Made by a program: the position numbers and the translations under genes
Part shown: positions 10,963-22,622 of the stretch, one piece after another
Layout of the letters: each line of letters opens with the position of its first letter
Numbering within the stretch: position 1 is the first letter of the stretch
Notes under the pieces: model-generated
What the model saw: the letters and a program-made list of their open reading frames with translations, nothing else
Told to the model about the DNA's origin: nothing
Database searches by the model: none
From: Schoenoplectus triqueter
Lineage: Eukaryota > Streptophyta > Magnoliopsida > Poales > Cyperaceae
Assembly (NCBI GenBank): GCA_964058805.1
Contig: CAXKVV010000726.1
Span: 1 to 32,114, forward strand
Length of the DNA: 32,114 bases
Direction: 5' to 3'

Positions 10963-11378
10963 GACCAAAAAATGTACCGTTGGAGGAAGCAAGCGAGAAT
11001 TTGGAAGTTTCCAATTATCTGCAATTTTTATTAATAATAAGTTTTATTAAATTAATATTATTAAAAATAAGAGTGAGAAATATAAAATTTTAAATATATG
11101 AATGACATCGTGTCATTGTTAGTGGCGCATTTCATTATTTTTACGAAACACGCCACTGCGCGTGTTTGCTTCTTATATATACAAAACACGCAGCGCCTCT
11201 CCATCTCACTTGCGCTGGATTTGGACGGCAGTGGCGCGTTTCGTCCGCGCCATTGGCAGTGGCGCGCTGCCATTCGTATAATTGATATTTTATGGTTCTC
11301 ACTCTTATTTTTAATAATATTAATTTAATAATAATGATTATTAATAAAAACTGAATTATCTGCGGTACATTTTTGTGG
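10963..11378. mobile_element. Inverted-repeat element with GC-rich core
   Basis: Arms: TTATTAAATTAATATTATTA followed by AAAATAAGAGTGAGA on the left (about 11041-11078) is matched by the complement of TCTCACTCTTATTTTTAATA on the right (about 11298-11340). The outermost match is AAAATGTACCG (10969-10979) with CGGTACATTTTT (11363-11374). Between the AT-rich arms lies a core of about 180 bp that is strikingly GC- and CpG-rich and carries several related blocks such as GTGGCGCGTTTCGT in both orientations. The left arm holds an extra segment of about 40 bp. Short reading frames here have no recognisable product. Target duplication not resolved. Confidence 0.65.
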
Positions 11379-11379
11379 A

Positions 11380-12550
11380 ATTTTATATTGCAGACCATGG
11401 CAATCCTAAAGTTCTTCTTATATTTCTTTTTAAGTTTTGACTTCCTGAGGAAATTAAACACTGCCGTTGGGACTTAGACTCAGGATACCGGATGTTTACT
11501 TCCGAATCGTTATAAATTAATATAATCCAAGTACTTCACAGCCGTACCAAAAAAAATCAGAGTCGTTGATAGCTCAATCCAGGGACCCATGAACCGTTGA
11601 AAGTTGGTGAGAGAGAGAGCATTTTTCAGGAACGGCTGCTAGCCTGCTATCTATCTAGAACCAAATCCTCTCCGTTAACTAACTAAATTGAGAACTCAGC
11701 CCCCATACAAAAGCAATTAAAGCTCATGACATCACTTTCAAATATAATTAAGCCATGATTGAAATATGCATACAGGCCAAACATTCGAGTTATATTATTT
11801 ATGATGAGTAATCCTGCAATGTCTTTCCTCGCATTAATTGTGGATTTGTGGTCAATTTTTTTTTTAAGACAGACGGATATCAATTATTGGATTTTGAATA
11901 TATGATCTTTATTTTCTTCGAAAAAGATATATGACCTTATAAGAGAAGAAATTGCCTCACAATCAGGATCTAAGTATCATTACTTATTGCTCATATTTTG
12001 ATTTTGCAATGGAAAATAGAATGTAAAGATGGATAATCTATAGTATTCTTAATACATAAAGAGAGTTAAATTTTTTTTTTAAATATGTCACATTATCACA
12101 CTTTTTTTATTGTTGATTATGTTTAATTTTTTCATCTACTTAAATTTAATGATTCATATATATTTTTTTCTCTCTCCTCATTTAAAATAGATAGGTGTAA
12201 TATATTTCAGATGAAATTTAACTCTTAACATGATTCAATTTTTTTAGTATTATTCTTTAAAGATGATCACATTTAAGTATATTATATATATATATATATA
12301 TTAATATTTAAAAATTATGTTCAAAATTTTCTTAATATGAAATTTATATTGAATATATTTAATTTTTTTATATTTTTAGTTCTTTTTTTAGAACTATTTT
12401 ATTGGAGCAAAACGTGAATTACAGTACTCCATAAAAATCGTTGGATTTCAAGATTCCACATTATTCTTCTCTTATTAAAAATGTGTTTGTTATGTCAGGT
12501 TATTAATTTAATCTTTTTAAAAACGTGTTTCATATTCCTATATAAAACTT
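11380..12550. other. Gene-free spacer
   Basis: No coding region, RNA gene or clear element. The part 11461-11660 is less AT-rich and includes a GAGAGAGAG run, but no exon or terminus could be defined. 11900-12500 is plain AT-rich DNA with homopolymer tracts. Confidence 0.55.
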
Positions 12551-12568
12551 TTAATATAACAAAGATGG

Positions 12569-12876
12569 GTTTTGCTTCAATCTTAAAAATCTCATATATT
12601 GAAAGTTTAAATGGTCAATTCAATTCACTCAACAAAGATGGGTTTTTTATGAAATACTGAATATAATTTTTTTTTTAGAATTTTCTAACTATTTTCGATT
12701 TTTTAAATAATGACAATTGCACATCAAAAAGTGTCATCTTTAAAAAATTCAAAAAATAGTTATAAAATTATAAAAAAATATAAAAATTTATATTCCATAA
12801 GAATCAATATGTAAATTGTGTTTGGCGAGTTGGATTGATTATTTGTGCTTTCGAATATGAGATTTGAAGTCAAAAC
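12569..12876. mobile_element. MITE-like inverted-repeat element, copy B
   Basis: The outer arms pair: GTTTTGCTTCAATC with AATCTCATATATTGAAAG on the left (12569-12605) matches the complement of TTTCGAATATGAGATTTGAA and GTCAAAAC on the right (12850-12876). The inner arms TTTCTAACTATTTTCGATTT and AAATAGTTATAAAATT pair around a short loop near 12720. The interior (ACACAATTT(A)CATATTGA, complement strand) matches the element at 3242-3490, so the family has at least two members here. AACAAAGATGGGTTTT occurs twice on the left side (12558 and 12631). No coding capacity. Confidence 0.65.
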
Positions 12877-12879
12877 AAA

Positions 12880-15800
12880 CACGCTCTTTGATTGGCAAAG
12901 CGTAAGATCCTCTTATTATAAATTATACAAGGTATTATTTATATTTATTTATTTTTTCAAATTGTCACATATAGATTTATGGTTAGAAATAATGCTGACG
13001 GTGTGAGCCTTTTATTGTGATGCTTAATAACGATACTATGCTTTTGAGGAAAATTAATTAGTTTTGACTCTTTCAATAAAATTAAGGCAGGTAGAAATTG
13101 TATGCTTTTAAGATGGATTTCAATTTTTTATTATGCAAAAACTCATTAATAAATATGGATTATAACAAAGCTGTCTTTATATTATTATCGTCAGATTTTA
13201 GGAAACTCAGCGAGATAGCATAACCATCATATCAAAATTCAAAATTGATATGAATCATCAAACAAAAATTCGAGGTAGCTGAGCAATTATGTGCTTTAAT
13301 TGCATTATTTAACTTTTTTGTAACTTGAAAAAGCAAGTGCTTTGGTCAATTTCTTATAATATAATCAAATAATAGATTAAAATATATAAATTGGTAAATT
13401 CATAAGTAGTAAAATTATGCATTATTTAACTATTTGCTGGTTTGGTTGGTTGATTGGATTATTTTTCTCGATTTTATCACAGAAGAATTTGAACAAGAAA
13501 ACACACGAAAAACACACCCAAAACTCATAAAAAAAAAATCACGTTTCGAACACTGTATTATTTTCTCAACTATTTTTGTTTCCAAGTCCACATTCCAACA
13601 TACAGAGGTTATAGAAGAGTGCAAAGCATGCAATTAGGAGTCTAGAACAACTAATTTTTAATATTTAACCTATATGATGGTGTTTCTAGCATGTAATTAT
13701 GATTGGTTGTTGTTTAATTAAATGAAATTTACGCCTGTCCATGGAGGAACAATTTATACTTTAATATTTGAATTTAGAAGTTTCAAGCCCTCATTTTTTT
13801 GTTGTACGCTCGGAATTGGCATCATTGCTGCCGTTCAATAATGGAGCTATGCTTCTTCCAGCATATAAATCTTTACAAAAAAGAAAAAAAGAAAAGAAAA
13901 AGAAGCTAGCACATAATACTAATTTAATATTAAGTTGAATAACAGCACGTCACCATCATAATACTCCCCTTTGATTATTGTGATAAAAACCACAGTAACA
14001 TTATCCTAATGATTTGGCATGATACCTGAATGAAGTAAAGTAACTAAAGTATAAACAAAAGGAATAAAATAGTATAGCATAAAGCAAGTTGGGACCATTT
14101 TATAATGGAGCAATAAATGGTTAGGAAAATGAAGGTTTTGAGTTCACAGGCAGGCAAGCAACTAAGCAACCTGGAACTAATTTTGGGACAAGGGTTAAGA
14201 TCTTCTCCGGTAGGAAATTTTTTAATGGGTTCAATAATAATTTAATGATAATTTATACATTATATTAAATAATTCAATACTAATTTATATTATCATATTA
14301 AATTTAAAAAATATATAAAAATTTATTTACAAAATATTGTACTTTTGTTGTTCAAATTAGTTCAAAAGTCAAAATGTCTACATAATCATTTTACTAAATT
14401 TAGGAAGTAAAAAAATCAATTAAATTGTGTAAAAAATGAAACTAAATATATATTAATAATTTGTACTATGCCATATTTATTGCACCATAATATTAATTTT
14501 TTCCTATGCCAAAATTTGAAGAGCAAAATCAATTAATCTAAAATAATAAAAGAATTATCTTCTTGAGAAGAAATTTGGATAGAAAAATAATTTTATAAAG
14601 TATTTCTCTTAAAAAGATATTATAAAGATTATATCGTGTATTTGTTATTTTTGTAATACTTAAAAGGATAAAAATTCAAATCTCATTTAATCTCCAAAAA
14701 AAAAATTAAGAAATTACTAAATTTATACAACAAAATATTTTTCACAGGAGATTGGGGTTCATTACTGAAATATCATATAAAATTTTTGGGGTTCAAATGC
14801 ATATAATTATTGAAAATTGAACAATATTAATACAAATTTGATCAAAATAGTATAATTAACGGAGGACATTGAACCCCATTTAATATATATAAATCCGCCA
14901 TTGATCCTTCATGAATCATGATTGGATAAGATTTTCTCTTCTCTTTTGAGAAATAGCTTCATGGATTCAGTCATAGAAGATCACAACTATCTTCTCTGGA
15001 TTAAAGGGATCCAAAATAGGATGTCAATGATATACTTTTATTCATTTATCTGATTTATATTGTATTTGATAAAAGTGATATGAATGATTTTTTTATTAAC
15101 TTATTTAGTATGAGTAATATTTTTTCCGTTAAATAAATGAGTAAGAATACATGTAAAAATCATATTGTATCTATTTGTCTTATAAGATAAATTTCCGATA
15201 ACTTCTCAGGATCAGACTTCCTCTTTGCTAGTTGCTAATCCAAGGGTCTACGAACCATACTCGACCTTTCTTGCCTTATAAAAATAAAGATAAATTTTAA
15301 AAATTAATTTATATTATTTTCAATATAATTATCTCATGTAATAATTTTTTCCCTACGTTAGTTGTCATGAGTTTTATGAATTAATTAATATAAATTATGA
15401 ATAATAATAATAATTTTTTTAGTTTCAACTATCTGATAAATTATAATGCTTGAATAATATTTAGTAGAGTGCTTCTTAAATTTATAAGATGATGTAATGT
15501 AAGATTTTATTTTAGGCAAGATGTCATTTTTACTTTTAATAAGTTTTATTTTTTAGTTAAATAATTTAACAAGAGATGTTTCTATTTTTTTTAGTTTGTT
15601 TGTTTTAAAATGACTCAAGTTGGAATTGATTTTACAGTTACATTTTAATTTCATACTAATAAAATAGAGATATATTTATATGAAAGGAATTAGCTCGAAT
15701 GCTTTTTTTTTTTGTAAATGATGAAATTAATTAATATATTAGTATTATTTGTTAGCCTCCATTACTGTTTTATCACCCATTTATTTTAACGAACAAAGAT

Positions 15801-15900
15801 AAAATATAAATAAATCTAATTTTAATGAACAAAATTAGAGTATGATAAGAATAATTTTAAATAAGTATAATAATGAACTTCGTCCGTGCCGTACCACCCC
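12880..15900. other. Gene-free AT-rich spacer
   Basis: No supportable gene in about 3 kb. Reading frames on both strands at 13430-13637 mirror each other and have no recognisable motifs or splice context. Purine-rich tracts (about 13876-13905) and AT-rich stretches are present. AAAGGGGAG on the minus strand near 13965-13973 resembles a polypurine tract, but no LTR or pol sequence accompanies it. Confidence 0.55.
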
Positions 15901-15922
15901 TAATCCCAGAGTGGTTAGCAAG

Positions 15923-16180
15923 TAGCAAGTAGGTATTTAGGAGGGGGTAAACATTGCTAGGTGGCACAGTTTCAAGCTTCAATGTAATATATCTTCAGTC
16001 TTTCATGCCGTGTAATTTTTATTTGGTTGTTCCCTGTTTTTGTTTGAGCTTCCTGCTTTAAGGAAGTATTTTGGATGTAATTCATTTGAACACCCGTAAC
16101 ACGTATCACAAGATTAATACCTTCCTTGACGGCCGATGTCAAGTTTTTCAGAAAAAAAAAAATAGCAAGTGGGTATCTGG
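15923..16180 (+). mobile_element. Small polyA-tailed retroposon-like insertion
   Basis: An 18-base direct repeat, TAGCAAGTAGGTATTTAG (15923-15940) and TAGCAAGTGGGTATCTGG (16163-16180), matches at 15 of 18 positions; all three differences are transitions. It encloses about 220 bp that ends in GAAAAAAAAAAAA directly before the second copy. A 3' A-tail plus a long target duplication is the signature of LINE-driven retroposition of a small RNA or mRNA fragment. I cannot identify the parent sequence. No certain pol III B box is seen, so a SINE is possible but unproven. Confidence 0.5.
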
Positions 16181-16680
16181 TGCTTATCTGGCCAGGCGAA
16201 AGGTCATTATGGTAATTTCCAATTTTTAATTTTCATAATATTCTAACTGTAGTGATAAAATGCGTGAATAATTTATTATTTATTTATAGTTAAATATTTT
16301 ATAAATAATTTGACAATTTAATATATAATATATTTTTTTATTAAAAAATATTTTATTCACAAATTATTCAGTAAAATATATATTATATATTATTTTAATT
16401 ACAAACTTAAATTTATAATATATTTTTTAATTTTTAATATTATAATATATATTTTTTATATTATATAAAATTAACTATTCTTAAATAATATCCGTATTAT
16501 GTTCGCATCAATTTTTGATTTTGTCAGATAAGTACCGGTTCGAACAAGTCAGCACGTGCACTGAGCCTCTGCTTAGCGTGAACAATTCTCGTGAAATCTT
16601 TTTTCATTTTCCTCCCCTTCAGCGAAGTCTAAGGTCTAAACCCTCTCTTACTCTCTTCTAGAAAGAGAAGTACAAGAGAA

Positions 16681-16822
16681 ATGCACCAGCCACAAAGCTT
16701 TCTATCTCCTCCTTTTTTTCTCGCTCTAGCGCGTAAAGGTAGGCTTTTATAGTCCTTTTTTTCTTTCACCACTTTCTATGTGTTGATCAACCGTTCGCTA
16801 TGTTTGTTTTGTAGCGGATTGA
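16681..16822 (+). promoter_or_regulatory. Candidate upstream ORF in the leader
   Basis: An ATG at 16681 opens a frame of 21 codons (starting MHQPQSFLSP) if the candidate leader intron 16739-16814 is removed, ending at TGA 16820-16822. If the intron is retained, the frame stops earlier, at TAG within the intron. In both cases it ends before the main ATG at 16875. Such uORFs commonly lower translation of the main frame. Whether this ATG lies within the transcript depends on the unknown start site. Confidence 0.4.
16739..16814 (+). other. Candidate 5' UTR intron
   Basis: AAAG|GTAGGC at 16739 and TTTTGTAG at 16814 are acceptable splice sites enclosing 76 bp of T-rich sequence. Such a short leader intron just ahead of the start codon is common in plant genes. 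Transcript evidence would be needed to confirm it. Confidence 0.45.
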
Positions 16823-16874
16823 TAAGTATCGGAACCAAAATTGAGGTGATAAGAGAGAGAATTGGAGGTCAGTC

Positions 16875-19800
16875 ATGGCGGGTAGATTGAAAGAGGATGA
16901 GAAAAACGAGAAGATAATCCGAGGCCTTTCAAAATTGCCAGCGAATAGGAGATGTATAAATTGCAATACCCAGGTTGTATTATATGTTTCTGGTTTCCCT
17001 TTCATTTGTTGATGTGCATTAAAATTCAAGCTTATGACTACTGATTACTAACTTTTTTAGTTATTACCTAAAAGTCTTTGCTCAGAATCATAATAACTAG
17101 TAGCATGTTGTCTTCCGTATTTGCAATTGAGTAAGTTGGAGTACTTGAACTAACCACCTTGAGCATGTGTCATGTACCAGTTTGATATGGAAGTTAACTA
17201 ACTCCTTTTGAGGGAGTTTCTTTTGTTCGGGTTTATGGATAAAAACTTTACAATTTAAGTGATGTTTCTGCCGGTCATGTGTCTGATTTGAGTGGTGGGA
17301 AATAGAAACTAAACTGTTTTTTTTGGTTGAACAGGGGACACAATATGTATGCACAAATTTTTCCACCTTTATTTGCATTAATTGTAGTGGAATACAGTAA
17401 GTTTTTGTAGCACCAATTTTTTTATAAAAAATGTAAGTGCATTTTTTTGTATAAAATAACAATTAATCTTTTTGTTTCTAGTCGGGAATTCACACACCGT
17501 GTCAAATCAATATCTATGGCCAAATTTACTCCTCAAGAAATTACGGCATTACAAGAAGGTGGCAATGAGGTAGAAGCATGTGATTATTGTAACATTATGT
17601 TTCATTTTTTTTTCTTGTCTGGGCCCTTTACAAAATCTACAAGTGCCATGTGTAACCCTGAAAATGAAGTCCATAGAAGGATGGTACACACGTGCCTGTC
17701 CTAATTTCCTCATTTCTTGAAAAAAATAATCATTGCCTTTAATCTTATGGCTCCTTTGTCCTGTTCATGTGTGGAAAAAGCAGTGGGGATTACTTTGATA
17801 ATTTTTCATGTTTTTAGGGACATGATATTATCGGTTTCTCCATGGTATTCAAACTTATCATTTTGTGATTTCAGGGTCATGATATTATTGGTTTCTCCAT
17901 GATATTATCAGTTTCTTCATGGTATACTAACTTATCATTATATATGGGTAAATAATATATTGACGACCTCGACAACCTATTTCAAAATTTGTATAATTAG
18001 ATCGTATCAAATTTGGTGCAAGCTGAGAACCTTTTGCTCACAGTTCAAGTGTTGGTAAAAACTAAATTGTGTAGAGTTGGGTGACATTCCCTAATTTCCG
18101 AACACTTTAGTTTTTACCAACACTTGAACTGCAAGCCAAAAGGTTCTCTGCCTGCCCCAAAACTAAACCTTTTGGGTTGGCATTTCCCTAATTTCCGAAC
18201 ATTGGAGTGACATATAACTAATATCTCTAAAATAAACAGTTCCTATTTGAAGAGAAAATCATTGACAATTTTAATAATTTTATTTTGATGAGCATCGGGC
18301 CGGTTGTCAGCGCTATAAAATAAGTTTGTTGTCAATGTAAGATATCCCATCAATTACCATCTTCTTACAATCCAAGTAAAATTCTGAATTGTATATTCAT
18401 CTTTAAATTTTTTAGCATGCAAAAGGAATCTACTTCAAGAGTTGGAATTTTGAGCAGCACTCTTTTCCTGACAGCAGGTACATTTGGATACCATCCTCTT
18501 CCTATTTTAATCTCAGAATAAAATACTTCTACTTTATTAATATAAAAATAATAATAAATGAAGTTATATTTTGTTTGCCTTATTTCATTTCGTAGTGATA
18601 TTGATAAACTAAGAGATTTCATCAAGCATGTATATGTCTATCAGAGATTTGTTCGGGAAAGAAATGCTGATAAGCCTCTAGCTGTAAAGGTAGTAGTAAT
18701 GAATCTGCTCTAATAACTTAATGATATTTCCTTTTTATACTCTATAAATGAAAAATCAGCTTGAAGAAATCATTTTTGGACCCTTGTATGATCCTTTATG
18801 ATAAGACTGCAAGTTATGCCAGCAGGTAGAAGCTAATTGAGAATGCCTCTAATTCCTTTAAACTACTTAGTTGCAATCAAACTGTACTAATTGTTTCCCT
18901 GTCAGGGATGATATTTTTGAATTTTTCTGACAATTCTTCCATGAGAGGCATGGTATGCTACTGGCATATGAGCATTGGCTGGTGTTCTCATTTGGATATT
19001 TCATCTGGTATTTTATGCAGGTTGAGAGAGAAAATTCAAATCAGGAGAGGTATTTGGGCCCACCTTATGACAGCAAGCAGAGTCCCAGTAAAGATAAAGC
19101 TGCAGCTGTAAATGGAACCTGTAAGAGTAGTTCTGACACACACCAGGAGGCCATAATCTCCACTTCCTGTGCTGTCAAAGAGGACCGTGTTGCTGTTCCA
19201 TCTGTAAGGATACAAGGACCTCCAAAGCTGAATGCACCCAGTACACCTAGAATACCTACACCAGTAGCACCGGTTCAGGTAAGTACTCATTTGTTTCAAT
19301 TTTCCCCTTTGTATTCTCCTGCCGTATTAAATAGAACTTATTTGGATTTTCTTTGCATATATAATATAAAAACAACACCAATGACTAGAATAGTCAGTCA
19401 GCTGGGGTGTGTGTCTCTATTTAAATTTAATGATGACTTGTTTGGTGCAGACATCTGTGCCGTCCACTGCCTGATCAACTTAGCTTTTCCAGCTATAATT
19501 AGCTGACCAGAGACCATTCATTATATACCAGTACCAGATATGGGAAGACATGGATGCATGGGTCATTGTTTGCTGTAACACATTAATAGCATTTTTTTAT
19601 TATGTGCATTTTTTTAATGAATGTATCAATCCACAGAGCATCAAAACAGAGTCAAATATAAAGGACACAAGCACCCAAAAACCACCTGAAGCGAAGCTGG
19701 TATCATCTATAAGTCTGATCGACTTTGACTCAGATCCAGAACCTGTCACAAGCCAGAAAGCACCACCAACATCCAATCAAAATAGAGATGTTGGATGGGC

Positions 19801-22622
19801 TTCCTTTGATACTCAGAGGCCTTCATTTGCAGCAGTCCCCTCTTCAAGCACTACCAATCTAGAATCTTCTCAAGTCCACCAGCCTGCTCCTGGAACTGTT
19901 CCAGGAATCGCTCATCCCAAAACATCATCAATTCAGAACAATAATGCTCAAAGCAATGTTTCTTTATTTCCTACAGTGCAGCATAGTGATCATCAATTTA
20001 ATGGACCACCTGCAGTGGAATCCACAATTCAGGTTATTGTCAAGTTATTTATCTACATAGAGAAAATGCTACCTTATTGATGCTGACATGTATCAATGCC
20101 TTACCTTTTCAGTCTTGGGGCCAGATAATTGCACCAAATATTCATACAAACATTGTTGCGCCAAGTCATGCATCCCTTGTCAGAGGACTACAACAATCCA
20201 TAAATGGACCAGGTGGATTACCTATGGGTGTTACTCCACTTCAAGCTACTGCCTCTTCAGCTCTACCAAATGATGGTAGAAAAGCACTCCCACAGGTATT
20301 TGATCTCAGAAATTAGTCTTTTTTCTGGTATTTATGAAAATCCATTTTTTTATGTTGTTCTTTTATTTAAAATAATGTCAGGATCTTTTCAGCATGGTTT
20401 ATGCACCACGACCAGCTCCAATGCCAGGATGGCATTCGGCTGCCCACATTCCAATGGGGTACAATATGCAATTTCCTAATCAATCTGTAGGTGCTTTTTG
20501 TTTTTTTTCCTATTTAATTTTTTCCTTTTATCCGACCAAAATGCTAAAACACGACCTTAAACAATGACTATTCTCCTTCAATTTTTCTATTTAATTTGTT
20601 ACAGCCAGCTCAATTATTTGCTCAACCAGTACAGTCCATGAACCCATTTGATTTTGGCAGTGCAACTAAAGTAGCAAATTCTTCCACTGTAAGCAAACTT
20701 CTATTCATCATTGTACATATGAGTTTATTTTTCTGAGTCTGGAAGAAAATGGGGGGGGGGGGGATGACAACTGTGGAGACATGCATAGGATGATTTTCCT
20801 CATTGATCTTCCAAAATTAGATCGCAGGAGCAAAGTCATCAGCCTTTCAATCTTATTTTGTAGAATTTAATCAGGCTAAGTTTAATTATCAGTTTTTCTA
20901 AAAATTATAAAAAATCTCATGACTTGATTTTTTGAAAGCCAGGTTTTTTTTCCTACTTTTTTATATTTTTCTTGATTTGCGTGCTCAACCTTGATTTTGA
21001 ATGGTTTTTTTTGCTCACCGAACAACTCATAATTATAAAAAGTTAAGACCCTGAGAAACCAATCCAAAACCATGATACCGAACAGGTAAGTCTCCTCAAC
21101 ATGAGATTATGCCACTACCAATAGAATGCACTGTTTTAAAATATTTATTATTTTTAGAAGATAATTTTTTTTATCGTATTCTCGCATGAGCGTTCTTTTA
21201 TGCATTAAAAGAAACCGAGATAATTGAGATTTTATTTCAATCTATTTATATTTCTATATTTTTTTTAGGATTTTAGAATGATTGATTTATTTTTTCGATG
21301 CACTAAAAAGGATAAAAATATCCCTTCAAAATGATTCAGATTTTATCATAACCCGTAAAAATCTAGGTCCTTTTGAAAGGATATTTCTGTCTCTTTTAAC
21401 CTATTTAACTCAAGAGAGATTTCAATGTCATCAATTTAATGTGTCATGAAATATCATTTAATTTATATTTTAAAATTTAAAATCCAAATTTGAAATCTAA
21501 ACAATTGATCTGTTAATTTGCTAAAATGCTGAATGAAGAGAAAAAAAGGAAAAAATGAGACCTTGTTTTATACTAGATTTTACTGAATAAAATATTAACA
21601 GTTCACTCGTCATATATATTGACATTTTGAGTTCTGGGATCTGGAACACTAAGTATCAAGGGTATAATCATACTGGCTCAACGGAATTCATGCATTGCTG
21701 CTGATTTTGCTCCTATGTTTTCAAATTATTACTGCATACATTATTAGTTTTTCTGGCGCATTTATTGAATTTCTTTTTAAATTTTACACCTTTGGCAGTT
21801 TCCATCTATGTCATCAATGCAAGGTGCATTACCAAACTTGAACCCTGGTACTGGTTACCCTAATGCCTTTTCACGTGCTAATAGCATAGATTCCTTTGGT
21901 GCACAATGGGCCCCACAACCATATCAACCTTCGTATCCACAGGCATCACATCCAAGTACTGCTTACAAACTTGGAATTTAATCTTCTTGACTTCCCATGC
22001 ACTCCGCTTTTCTTTGTGTGCAATTTCATAACTTCTCTTTTACTTTATTTTTAGGTCAATACCCAGCTCAGCTGCATACAACTAACTTGGTTCAGCAAAT
22101 ACCCAATAATACTTACCATCCTGGGTAATTATGTATATTACAATCTTATACTGTCAGTCTTCATAAAAAAATGAATTTAATATTATACACAACCTAACAA
22201 AGAAATAGTTGCGTACAGTTGAGAATTAAACATGGCTTTCCAAACTTTATACTTGACTGATAAGGACCCTGTCAAACTACTGGACTGGTCTTAAGGGACA
22301 TTTCAAAATTGTCTGTCTTGAGGTAGTGGAATTTTCAAATGCACACTCAAATATTGAAATTCTAAAATTTGGGGCAACATAAAACTATCAGTTTTGTGGG
22401 GTGGGTTTTTCATATCATTCCTGAAATTTGGAGAATAAGTGTTAAACATATAATTATCACCGTCTGTTTGTTTAATATAGAAATCAAGCTCTAGGAGGCT
22501 ATGGTGCCATAAATGGAGATCATGGCTTATCAGGCATGAATCCGCAGCAGTTCTCATTTAGAAATCCACAACCTGGTAGTGCTGGTCTGTTCCATCCGAT
22601 TAGTGGAAATCCCTTTGCTTAA
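16875..22622 (+). CDS. AGD14: ArfGAP protein of AGFG/AGD14 type (599 aa, 13 exons)
   Basis: GTPase-activating protein for ARF-type small GTPases; it should act at Golgi/endosomal membranes in coat-vesicle traffic. Coding exons: 16875-16973, 17335-17396, 17482-17569, 18416-18477, 18596-18689, 19021-19278, 19637-20032, 20113-20295, 20382-20486, 20605-20688, 21799-21955, 22055-22124, 22481-22622. All introns are GT-AG and the sum is 1,800 nt with no frame break. The start is the ATG giving MAGRLKEDEKNEKI. Residues 10-130 form the ArfGAP domain: zinc finger Cys27-x2-Cys30-x16-Cys47-x2-Cys50, catalytic-type Arg55 in SGIHR, then EFTHRVKSISMAKFTPQEI, the hallmark of the AGFG (HRB) branch. The tail is rich in Pro, Ser, Gln and Asn and carries LIDFD (248-252, fits a clathrin box) and NPF at 462-464 and 596-598 (fits EH-domain binding). 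A Ser (43) stands where I recall Trp in Arabidopsis AGD14. The family call is firm; one-to-one orthology with AGD14 is inferred. Confidence 0.93.
18025..18148. repeat. Hairpin-forming inverted repeat in intron 3
   Basis: GAGAACCTTTTG ... CAGTTCAAGTGTTGGTAAAA from 18025 pairs with the complement of TTTTTACCAACACTTGAACT ... CCAAAAGGTTCTC ending at 18148. The arms are about 43 bp with a few mismatches, and the loop is about 38 bp. Part of the loop (CCCTAATTTCCGAACA) recurs downstream near 18186-18201. It is probably a remnant of a foldback element in the 846-bp third intron of the ArfGAP gene. Confidence 0.8.
20751..20763 (+). repeat. G13 homopolymer in intron 10
   Basis: Thirteen consecutive G residues in an otherwise AT-rich intron. 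The length could be inexact because long G runs are error-prone in sequencing. Confidence 0.9.
21300..21400. repeat. Imperfect hairpin in intron 10
   Basis: AAAAGGATAAAAATATCCCT from about 21306 pairs imperfectly with the complement of AAAGGATATTTCTGTCTCTT ending near 21398. Stem about 26 bp. The 1,110-bp intron (20689-21798) holds nothing else that I can name. Confidence 0.5.

Larger units (their letters stand above)
16180..16874 (+). promoter_or_regulatory. Promoter and leader region of the ArfGAP gene
   Basis: AT-rich DNA with an imperfect inverted repeat (GTGAATAATTTATTATT with the complement of AAATTATTCAG, about 16265-16373) gives way at about 16560 to less AT-rich, pyrimidine-rich leader-like sequence with TC tracts at 16605-16660. 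No convincing TATA box is placed before the leader, as in many constitutively expressed plant genes. The transcription start cannot be fixed from sequence alone. Confidence 0.45.

Noticed and set aside
13430..13637. Mirror reading frames of 67 codons on both strands
   Set aside because: No motif, no splice context, no composition change; treated as chance.
13960..13980. Polypurine-tract-like AAAGGGGAG on the minus strand
   Set aside because: No LTR terminus, pol remnant or target duplication could be found around it.
18906..18950. Possible extra exon between exons 5 and 6
   Set aside because: An acceptor-like CAG is followed in the required frame by GGA TGA, an immediate stop; skipping it keeps the frame open.
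19279..19506. Open frame continuing from exon 6 into intron 6
   Set aside because: A perfect GTAAGT donor follows CAG at 19278 and the family sequence resumes at 19637; the extension is intronic.
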